Under the pieces are notes generated by a model. It was not told where the DNA came from. It was given only the letters and a program-made list of their open reading frames with translations, and searched no databases. A stretch of 64,000 nt of DNA from Helicoverpa zea. Lineage: Eukaryota > Arthropoda > Insecta > Lepidoptera > Noctuidae. This document shows positions 50,401 through 60,200 of this stretch, one piece after another. How positions within the stretch are numbered: the first letter of the stretch is position 1; each line of letters starts with the position of its first letter. A program made the translations under genes and the position numbers. The DNA lies in the NCBI RefSeq assembly GCF_022581195.2, contig NC_061452.1, forward strand, positions 503,501 through 567,500. The letters are read 5' to 3'.

Positions 50401-52991
50401 TTCACTTTTGCATTTATAGTATACTATCTGTTTTCCCGTGTTTTCACGCTTGTTTTGGGGATACTTCTTCCCAGGTCACGACACGGACCCGATGGACACG
50501 AACCGGCCGAAGTACCGGCCGCTCTTCCTGGAGCACTTCGAGAAGAAGGAGGTCAACCACGTCGCCGCCAACGGCACCCTCACCCGGCCCCGCGCCGCCG
50601 CCGACACTCACGACAGGTACGCTGGCGACTGAGCAGCTGCCTGCCGTCCGTCGGACCCGCTTGTGTCGAGGCGCGATTATGTCTTTGTGTGCAGATTTCT
50701 TTAAACATTTTTGTGTTTTTGTCATTTCCAGTGTGGAAGGCGAAGCGGAATCGGAACCGAACCCCGCGCTAGCCTTCCAACGCGCCTTTGTAGAGGAGGG
50801 CAACTTCGAATTCGTAAGTCAACTGCACGTCGTCTCTCTCCTGCCGCTCCTCGCCGAGCGACGTAAGCGGACCGTGCCGCCACCGCACATTATACTATAC
50901 GTGTTACTGTTACTGTTACTAACTGCACGTGTGTCCCACTGCCGCTCCTCCCGAGCGACGTAAGCGGACCGTGCCGCCACCGCACATTATACTATACGTG
51001 TTACTGTTACTGTTACTAACTGCACGTGTGTCCCACTGCCGCTCCTCCCGAGCGACGTAAGCGGACCGTGCCGCCACCGCACATTATACTATACGTGTTA
51101 CTGTTACTGTTACTAACTGCACGTGTGTCCCACTGCCGCTCCTCCCGAGCGACGTAAGCGGACCGTGCCGCCACCGCACATTATACTATACGTGTTACTG
51201 TTACTGTTACTAACTGCACGTGTGTCCCACTGCCGCTCCTCCCGAGCGACGTAAGCGGACCGTGCCGCCACCGCACATTATACTATACGTGTTACTGTTA
51301 CTGTTACTAACTGCACGTGTGTCCCACTGCCGCTCCTCCCGAGCGACGTAAGCGGACCGTGCCGCCACCGCACATTATACTATACGTGTTACTGTTACTG
51401 TTACTAACTGCACGTGTGTCCCACTGCCGCTCCTCCCGAGCGACGTAAGCGGACCGTGCCGCCACCGCACATTATACTATACGTGTTACTGTTACTGTTA
51501 CTAACTGCACGTGTGTCCCACTGCCGCTCCTCCCGAGCGACGTAAGCGGACCGTGCCGCCACCGCACATTATACTATACGTGTTACTGTTACTGTTACTA
51601 ACTGCACGTGTGTCCCACTGCCGCTCCTCCCGAGCGACGTAAGCGGACCGTGCCGCCACCGCACATTATACTATACGTGTTACTGTTACTGTTACTAACT
51701 GCACGTGTGTCCCACTGCCGCTCCTCCCGAGCGACGTAAGCGGACCGTGCCGCCACCGCACATTATACTATACGTGTTACTGTTACTGTTACTAACTGCA
51801 CGTGTGTCCCACTGCCGCTCCTCCCGAGCGACGTAAGCGGACCGTGCCGCCACCGCACATTATACTATACGTGTTACTGTTACTGTTACTAACTGCACGT
51901 GTGTCCGACCGCTCTTTACGTGTTACTGTTTCTACGCAAATTCGTAAACCGTAAGGGTGTGCTGCAGTCTCTTGTCCCATGATGCAGCACTAAGTAGATA
52001 TTCATTTTGTCTCTCACAATATCGTGCGCGCTATTGTCCCACTCCGCACCCTAACACGAGATGACACCTTTACTTGTCCGCTGCTCAAATCAACGTGAAA
52101 GGAAAAGACTTAAAAGCGATTTGTGTAAGCGCCATCGCGGTATAACGTGTGGTCTAACTGAAATAAACTGCTACTAGATACTCAATAGCTAAATGAACAG
52201 TAACCGTCATTTGTTTGATTAAACAGGTTCGGTCAAAAACGCTCAACCTTTTTAGATAAGATTAAATAATAGTATGGTATATGTAATTGAAACAATAACA
52301 ATAACAAATCGTTTGAATAACGAATGTGTGCGTCACTAACCGCTCCATTTTTATTTAAAATGTGTTAAGTTTACATTTTATGTGTTATATATTACGATAT
52401 TCTACGCTCACATTTTAATTGGTTTTTGCAATTTAAAAATTGTAATTATGTTTGTTTGAGACTGTTATTTGTGGGCACTGCAAGTTTGGCCCTCCTGATT
52501 TGATGAGTGTTAAAGTTTAAATTTAAAGATCAAAATATATGTAGCTAATTTTGTCTATACAGCCTCAACTGCACATAGCTAATTTCAGGCAGTCCATGTT
52601 ATTTCTTAATCACCGTACTAACAGGAGGACTGCGCTTGCATTGCCGTGTGTGTGAAAGATAACTTCCACACGGGCAAGCTTTCCCATAGTTTAGCTTGCA
52701 CAAACCTGTACACAGTCCACAGGTTGCACCACGTTACCAACTGGTTGAAACCGGTTTGAGCTGGCTAACATTTGGAAGCTTGCTCGTATGGCAGCCTCTC
52801 GAACCGAAAGTGACCGGTGGTTCCCCCTACAGCTGGGCTACCTGGGCGAGCGCGAGCTGGAGGCGCTGGTGTCGCGGCTGGACGCGGAGATGGAGGCGGA
52901 GATCGAGCAGCTCCGCGCGCGCTACACGCGCAAGCGCCAGCCCATCCTCGACGCCATACACCTCAAGCGCAAGCGCCAGCAGAACTTCTAG
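32492..52991 (+). CDS. hpo: Hippo (MST1/2) Ste20-type kinase
   Basis: Core kinase of the Hippo growth-control pathway; it works with Salvador and phosphorylates Warts and Mats to restrain Yorkie. Eleven exons: 32492-32514, 46066-46168, 47280-47438, 48207-48434, 48727-48935, 49331-49440, 49840-49958, 50202-50343, 50475-50616, 50732-50813, 52833-52991. All junctions keep phase and sum to 492 codons, 491 residues. The kinase domain has the Gly loop GEGSYGSV (33-40), catalytic Lys55 (LAIK), HRD Asp145, DFG Asp163, and activation-loop RNTVIGTPFW with Thr179, equivalent to the MST autophosphorylation site. The linker holds several GTM/ATM/GTL motifs of the MST type that bind Mats/MOB1 when phosphorylated. 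The C-terminal SARAH helix (about 438-491) ends KRQPILDAIHLKRKRQQNF and mediates dimers with itself, Salvador and RASSF. Exon 1 codes for only seven whole codons and lies 13.5 kb upstream. Confidence 0.97.
32750..35311 (+). mobile_element. 2.56-kb TIR DNA transposon with relic ORF (unclassified, perhaps Sola-like)
   Basis: Ends are imperfect inverted repeats beginning GGGTYATTCTAAGTTAAGA (32750 and 35311), flanked on both sides by ATTT (32746-32749 and 35312-35315), a 4-bp target duplication. Removing the nested LINE (33251-34220) and one duplication copy restores an open frame from about 33094 to 34340. It encodes a basic stretch with KIRRRRLALQDI, TPPCSDNEGPPPPQ, RRTQAAQQKSTRARKER and AAQRYKKKQVQR before a stop. 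Motif CAGGGGA/TCCCCTG recurs at least nine times: about 32917, 32931, 32953, 34521, 34541, 34562, 34577, 34920 and 35119. A 4-bp duplication and a basic TPP...PPPPQ region recall Sola transposases, but that is a guess. Confidence 0.7.
33251..34220 (-). mobile_element. 5'-truncated R1-clade LINE, nested
   Basis: Inserted on the minus strand with a 15-bp target duplication CAGCAAAAGTCAACT (33236-33250 and 34221-34235) and a short A tail (T run at 33251). It keeps only the C-terminal part of the reverse-transcriptase ORF (33548-34099): LTYRMTQVLTGYGCFERYL, then a CCHC knuckle (CHHC..DTVDHTVQEC). An upstream part (TISREAAGLLAGLPPSDL, about 34150-34215) is in another frame, so there is at least one frameshift. 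A 3'-end copy lies at 57705-57830. Confidence 0.85.
35316..42743. other. hpo intron 1, middle part
   Basis: 7.4 kb of intronic DNA with no supported exon. A TATAAAAGG motif at about 36847 followed by AATAAA near 37073 resembles a small promoter or solo LTR, but no matching ends were found. Ordinary short ORFs here have no domain that I recognise. Confidence 0.4.
42747..43312 (-). mobile_element. PIF/Harbinger deletion derivative with transposase remnant
   Basis: Terminal inverted repeats GGCCAGGTTCCCACTRCG at both ends, flanked by a 3-bp ATA duplication (42744-42746 and 43313-43315). The minus strand encodes the N-terminal part of a Harbinger transposase: NKRKHWVHPILRERFSLGTL, then LRRDE, an in-frame TGA (near 43043), then KFFNYFRMTATTFDDLL. 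These match the family's helix-rich region before the DDE domain. The catalytic region is deleted. Confidence 0.8.
43316..46065. other. hpo intron 1, distal part
   Basis: 2.7 kb between the Harbinger remnant and exon 2. Nothing beyond AT-rich intronic DNA was recognised. Confidence 0.4.
49105..49205 (+). repeat. SINE/LINE tail 'atccggttagactgg'
   Basis: Contains 'aacactggtactcagctgta', 'tccggttagactggacgccg' and a 'ggagatgatgatca' end, the same repeat as at 10020-10200. It lies in hpo intron 5. Confidence 0.6.
50822..51906 (+). repeat. 97-bp tandem array, 11 units, in the last hpo intron
   Basis: The landmark 'cgcacattatactatacgtg' recurs at 50884, 50981, 51078, 51175, 51272, 51369, 51466, 51563, 51660, 51757 and 51854, an exact 97-bp period. 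Units are nearly identical; the first and last are diverged at their outer edges. Each has a (TGTTAC)-like run and a palindromic CACGTG. The array starts 9 nt after the exon 10 donor. The rest of the intron (51907-52832) shows nothing recognised. Confidence 0.95.
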
Positions 52992-55900
52992 CGCACCGCG
53001 CCGCCTGACCACTGGACACCGGCGTTACTGTCCCTACGTACACCATCATTCATCTCAACATCGCCTTCATTCAATTAGGTGCTTTTGAATAGGTGCCAAA
53101 ATTTGACATACGATGTTCCTAAAAGTTCTCTTGACTAGGAATCGATTCGGCCTAATATTTTTGAAATTTTTCGCGTCTCGCGTCTCGCTTCTGGCCAAAT
53201 AACGTGCCACGTGTGATGGGCCTTATGAAATTCGACCCAAATTAAAAAAAAATCGCTATTATAGTAAAAAATACAAAACTGATTGATATTTTTGCCTTTT
53301 TGATCGGGTAAAAATTATACTGTGTCAAATATTTGATTCCGTATGTGCTAGCTACTGTAGTTTAATACTTACATCTTTGCCAATTGCCGATATCGTATAT
53401 CCGAATACGCGAATAAAGGTCAGTTCAATAAAATGCGTCAATGTGCGTGTCACAAACCGAGGTAGGTCCTCCTAGCATAGCGTAGCTTGTTAATGTAGAT
53501 TGTTATACTAGTGTAAGTAGCCTAGCATAAGAACACGTAACGCCGACACATATCCCTCGCGGAGTAGATGGCGCCACCGTACATCAGAGACAAGATGGCC
53601 GCCAAGTGTATTTTTTTCTCGTCCAAAACAACATTGTTTCACGAAAAGAAAATACACCTCCGCCTTGTAGAATACTGTATCAAATTCATGACAATATTAT
53701 TTGTAGATATTACTAGTAATGTAACAAATAATTTGAACGTGAACTGTTTCGTTTGTTTTGATGTATTGCGTTCGAACAGTTATTATTAAGTTCCTTATGT
53801 TTTAGATCTCAGATGTATCTCGCAAACATATTATATACACGTATATATTGTAATTAGATAATATTATTCACTCAATTTGTACATTGTTTACGACTTTGTA
53901 GTGGGTTGTGAGATGAATTTATTGAAAGATAATTATAATACAAGTTACATTTTGAATTCATGATTTTCAAGTGGGCCGCCTGAGTATGGGGACGTCGTAA
54001 ACGATAAAGCCTCGATTTCAAAGTGGGATTACAGTGTATAACATCGTCTGCTTCGTCCCCATGCTCAGGTGTGGGCACCGGGTAAGGCTGGGTGTCGGGT
54101 CCACTCCCGTATATTTTCGTGTGCCGTCTGATTCTCATAGTACACAACATAGCGATACCCTCTAAGGGTATTTAATCTATTCTCACGAGATTTTATGCAT
54201 TTCTACATTGTAATAATGTAAAATAATTAGCAAATATTATGAAATATTAGCGATAACGAGTGACTTTGAGCTGGACATAGATAGCTGTTTTCATGTAAAA
54301 TGTCTCTTTGCAAATTATATAGTGTTCAACTTCATCGATTAAAATTAAATGATACAAAAGTTTTAGAAGTGCCATTAAATTTAAATAAAACATAGTATTT
54401 TCGTACTACAAGCAATAGTTGTAAATTAGAAGTATATCTTTTGTCAATGAATTTTTAAAGATCGGCGATATATTTTTGTGCCATTGAAGTTGAAAGAAAT
54501 CTGTAGTGTTTGGGTAAAGTGAATATGAATTGCGTGCCGTCTGCTTTCAGGTAAAGGCTTCATCTTATGCAATTAATTACTTATAAGATTAATATTTTGC
54601 TACATATCTGGAAGCAGGCAAGCTGTTTTGTGACATTTCATGGACTAATTATTCGAACAAATCTATTGTACTACCAGTATTATAACTTTTTGTCAAATGT
54701 AATAATTACTCAAGCATATTTTGTGCTTTTAATGTCTTTTCGTGTTTTGGAAATGGCATAACTTAAATTATATTTTGCAAGTAATCGAAAACTTTGCGAG
54801 TCAGCAGGTAACATGGGAAGGCTCAAATCGTATAGTTCATTAAGTACTACTACTAGTATACTTTTGTGAACGGTGACTACACCTGGATTGTGAAATAGTG
54901 ATAGTCAGAAACCTGTTGGCTCAATTTAACCGGCCTATAAATCAAATGATTGGAATAAAACATTCGTCTTTGTAAAATGTACAGGGTAAACATTATATTA
55001 ATCAATAATTTTAATTACGAAATTCGCTTGATCGCGGTCACGTGCTTGGTACTTTCATTTCGTTGTATTCACTCAATTTTTACTAAAATTTTGCGAAATT
55101 AATATTGTAATCGATCTAATTTTTGAAGGAGTTATATATTTAATTTTAGGTAATGTAACTACAAATCTAGGATATAAATAGGCTGATTATGGATGACTAA
55201 TAGCAATACCTACTAGTGTTGTTGATACAATTTGCTATTTATTGGCATTCGAGTGTAAATGATACCTTGTTGAAAATGTTTTGCAATGCATTGTAACTGC
55301 AATTTACCGCTGAATTACAAACTTGTGGAAAAACAGCTAAGAAAAATAACGTAACTATAGAGTATTTTTGTAAGTGATATGGACAAACAATAATGTGCGC
55401 TATAACATTAGCAACAAGGTTGATTATCGAACAAAACAGTATAGTGTTGTTGACGAGTTTCGTTGAGCGTTCGTTTAGTAAGTTTGTTGTTGGACGAGTA
55501 CAACGCCGCTTTAAATATTCAGCGTGTGTTTTGTGTGATGTACGACCGGCTGCACACTTTGCGATGAACTTGAAACTACCATGTGATTTCGGGATAAATC
55601 TAAATGCTTTAAAAATACGAAGTACACGTCGACGGTGCCGTCTTAGCTAGATTTTAACCAAGGAAAGTATAAATTAATTAAGGGAATGCGTAATGTTTAA
55701 GTTTGCAAGTGTATTCATTTTCTGAAGCATTTATATTTATCCCAATTTGAACTGATTGAGAGATATGGACTTTGGTGTGGAATGGAAATGACGTTAGCTC
55801 AATTCAGTAGTTTTTGTCAAACCTACATTTTGTTATGTAGTGTATCGCGAGGTGTGCAGCCAGCCTAAAGCCTTGTATTATAGTTTGTTAGAGTACGAAG

Positions 55901-57228
55901 GAAGTGCACTTTGTAATTCTGTAGCCTGTTGACAAGTGTTGAATAGCTGCGTACGCATTATATTTTTGGACAGACAACTCACTGAAATAAAAAGATTAAT
56001 TCATTATAAAAAAACTTTATTTCATTTCTCGTTCAACGAAGTTACAAATCGGTCAAGACTGCATCTATACAAGTATACACATCTTTACAACATGATCAAT
56101 GAAAATTCACTAACTTTCAGTTTTTAAATCTCAAAAATAAAATTCAACAATTTAATCTCTTAGGTTTGACTAGTACTTTAGATTTCTAGAAATCAATCCA
56201 CAATAACTTTATAAAACCTTTTTGGAGCGGTTCTTCTTTTGAATAAAATCGAAACATAATCTTACAACCGAAAAATCACAGATAAAATAGATTCACAAAC
56301 TTATACAGGAATTTAAAACACGGGTTCTAATACAAAAGGCTTTTCTTACGATTATTGGAAGATATCGAAACACCTACCCTGCCTTCATATCTTTGAATGT
56401 GTAAATGAGTATACGCCACGATACGCAATTGATTGGTTAAACTTTTAAGTAAATGAATAAGGGCAATACATTTTATATTTGGATCTTCGGACTGCGCCTG
56501 ATAAACAGCATCTATCTAACACTTAAACCTAGTAATGTTCTAATAACTTATGTCTAGTTTCTTAGGGAGATGCTACTCAGAAATTTATATATTGGCAAGG
56601 AGTGTGAGAGGTACAGAATGTTCGTATAGTACAGTAGATAGTTATAGTTTATTGTCTCTGATATAAAAAACGCGCTTGAAGAGCGTGAAGCGTGAGGAAA
56701 GCAGCAAGTGAGATCAAATTAATACTGTGTTACATAATTCGTAAAATGAGATTGCAATGTTTGGTTTCCTAAGAGAAAAACAGGCCATAATGACCCAAAA
56801 TCAGATCAATCTTTGATTCATACCGATTCAATTCGTTACATTCGAAAATCACAGATAAAACAGAATGATCATAGGTACATTTTATAATACTTGTTTGGAC
56901 ATTGTCCTCGGCAGGCAATGCTTGGAAACTTACTATCTCGATAAGCAAATAGAGTGGAACGACATTATTTACAAAAAATAGATTGCCTCATAAATTGTTG
57001 CTAGAAACCAAGCAGTGCCGACTTTCGCATTAAATTAAAAAAATAACAAAAACTATCGTTTAACACGAGGAGAAGAAATCTTCCCCTTTTAAATGCATTT
57101 AACCTTTTTACAAGATTACTATAAAGTCTTGTAAAATAAACGAACCCTTGCTCAGCCTCTATGGCGGACGAGTTCATCCTATGGATGGCAACTATACAAA
57201 CGCCTATATTACAGATTTTCGCCCTGTA
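52992..57228. other. hpo 3' UTR and convergent intergenic region
   Basis: Long AT-rich tract after the hpo stop. AATAAA signals occur near 53413, 54386, 54952 and 55985; the last is followed by a G/T-poor stretch and could end a long 3' UTR. The membrane-protein gene converges from the right, so part of 56000-57228 is probably its 3' UTR. No coding signal was seen. Confidence 0.45.
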
Positions 57229-60200
57229 CTAGTGTCTGAGTATCATTTGACAGTAGAGAAAGCTGTCCAGCACTGAAAAAAGAAGATACACAACATTATT
57301 TCAGGTCTTGAAAAACTGGATGGTAAAATATAGCATTGCTATCCTTTATTATATGTTACACTTCCACAGTTGGGCTAAGCCTTGCCTAACGCGTAAGATA
57401 AAAATAACTTTTCGCTCCCTACACGCCCAGCCCAGTGTATACAAATCAGTACTCATGAACCCATTTGTCACATTATAATATCCATAATGGATGAGGAAGT
57501 GGCTGTTATGTGCCCATCATACAAGTGGGTACATCAGTGGCGTAGCGTGGGTATCTGGCGCCCGGGGCAGTTGTCGATTTTGCCGCCCCTTCCCGTGTAT
57601 TTTTTTTAAGAAGTGTTACTGGCCGTTTGTCATTTTTAACCGACTTCAAAAAAAGAGATTTTTTTTTGTATCGACGTTAAAAATCATCAAATGACCCTTC
57701 CCGCTGTGGGTTAGCAGCAGTGAGGGAGTGTCAGACTCTTACTGACTAAAAATCGTCGTGTTCCGTCGAAGGCCTTTTATGTTCCAGAGCCGCGGTAACT
57801 CTTTCGAACAACCCGCAGCCCCGGCAGAAGGGGGAGGTTCTCAAGTAGACTTTTCTTTTATATCTTTGTTACTTAATTTCTTGAAGGTTTTAAATTTCTT
57901 TTAGGTATGCAGGCTAGCGAAGTAGGTACCTATAAGTATATATGAAATTGAAATAATTCAAAAAGCGGGGCTACTTTAAACTGTTTAACAAATTAATTTA
58001 ATTTACGGGACTAACACTTAAACTAGTTTCCATGGAACTATACCTAAGCATGAAATTTGGCTTGTATCTAGGTAGGTATTGCTTATAGCATTCAAGTTTA
58101 TCTAAACCAGTGGTTCTTAACCTTTTAGTCATGAGGGACCACTTTATCTAAAGTTTGTCTTGCCGGGGACCACCTCATCGGTTTACCTAAATTAGCACTC
58201 TGCTAAACGTATGTCGGCAGTTGTGTAGGTAAGCAAATGCAAATAAAGAAAAACTTGTCTAATTAGTTTCCAAGTTCGCGAGCGAAGCGAGCGCGAAATT
58301 TTTAGCGGACTTAAACCAAATATTACGTAAAGGAGATTGGGCAAGAATGTATGAAGTTTGGTCCAAATGTCCACCACGAACGAGACCTATATAATTAAAT
58401 AGTCCACTTAATTTAGAGTAACTTTCACTAAGAAAGTAAAAAAAAAACAATGCCAAAAAAAAGTTATAGCCAAAAATGTATTCTTAATTTTCGGTAGTTT
58501 TTGTATGTTATAATTATTATTTTTTATTTTATTCCATTTCCGCACTTTATCTAAAACTAAGATGAGTAAGACACATTTGCATATAAACAGCCCATTATTT
58601 TGCCCGATGGATGTACAAATCACTAACCAATTGAGGCGCCAGAAGTGCTTGGGGTGAGCATATAACTGGCCTCACGAATAGACTAAGCTATGCTGCGTAC
58701 GCTGTCAGAAAGGTAAGAGCTCTCACCGATGTAGCCACGGCGCGTTTAGTGTACTTCAGTTATTTCCACAGTGTTATGTCTTACGGAATTCTTATGTGGG
58801 GCAATGCTGCCGACATAGAAAATGTCTTCGTGTTACAGAAGCGTGCTATCCGTGCTATATACCGACTAGGTACTAGAGTCTCCCTAAGGGAAAGGTTTAA
58901 AGATATTGGTGTTCTGACTGTGGCGTCTCAATATATTTATGCCAATATAATATATGTAAGGCAAAACATAGAGTTATTTAGTAAAAAAAGTGACGTGCAC
59001 AATTTCAACACTAGAAATAAACATAAATTAACCGCATCTAACTATCGATTGCATAAAGTGCACGGTTCGTTTGTGGGCCTTTGTATACGCATTTATAATA
59101 GAATCCCAGTTCATTTGCTAGAACTAACGGACAGTTCTTTTAAAATCAAAATTAAGGATATTCTGATTAAAAAGGCTTATTATAACATTAATGATTATTT
59201 CACAGATACACGCAGATGGCAGCTCTGAAGTGGACAACAAGTGTTTTTTATATATATATTTTTTTTTTTTGTGACCAATATTGAATTGTATAATTGTAAT
59301 TTAATTATAATTAAATTGTAATAGACAGCTGTGTTGCTGGGAAGTTTGTTCTTCACCACTTCTTCTTCCCAGCCATAACACTAGGAAGTGGTGAAAGGGG
59401 GGCGTTTTGGGGGTGCTGTCATTTTGTATTTTTTGACGTGAAAAAGTGCTGGAATCTAGCCTATTTTCAATAAACGATTTTGACTTTGACTTGAATATAC
59501 TGAGCGGTGCCTGGATCTAAGAAAGTTCGATGTAACTGGTGGTGTCTTCTCTCTAATAATGAACAATTCTATTTTGTCAGAAGTTACAGAAAGTACGAAG
59601 TCGAACATCACGAAAAGTAATTGAAAAAATTAAAGTGAAAAAATCTATAAAATGTTTTATTTGATTTTGCTGTAACTTTTTTCTGGCATTATATTTTTTT
59701 TTACTTTCATAACAAAAACTGTTCTATATTTAACGGGCTATCTATCCATATAGGTCTCGTTCGTGGTGGACATTTGGACCGGAATCGCCCATTGTCCTTT
59801 AGCCCAAACTTACTTAACTTTTTGTTTGTTGACAGATGCAAAAATAAGGGCACATCGTTTTTGAATACGCGAGCGAAGCGAGCGCGAAACTTTTATCGGG
59901 CTTAAACCAAATATTACGTAAAATTTAGCCCAAACTTACTTAACTTTTAGTTTGTTGACAGATGCAAAAATAAGGGCATATCGTTTTTAAATACGCGAGC
60001 GAAGCGAGCGCGAAATTTTAATCGGATTTAAAACAAAAATTACGTAAAATTTAGCCCAAACGTACTTAACGTTTTGTTTGTTGACAAATGCAAAAATAAG
60101 GGCCATAATATAGTTTCCCAATACGCGAGCGAAGCGAGCGCGAAATTTTAATCGGACTTAAACCAAATATTACGTAAAATTTAGCCCAAACGTACTTAAC

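Noticed and set aside
50822..51906. Regular 97-bp array considered as a CRISPR-like array or coding repeat
   Set aside because: There are no variable spacers, 97 is not a multiple of three, and it sits in a eukaryotic intron. It is a satellite.
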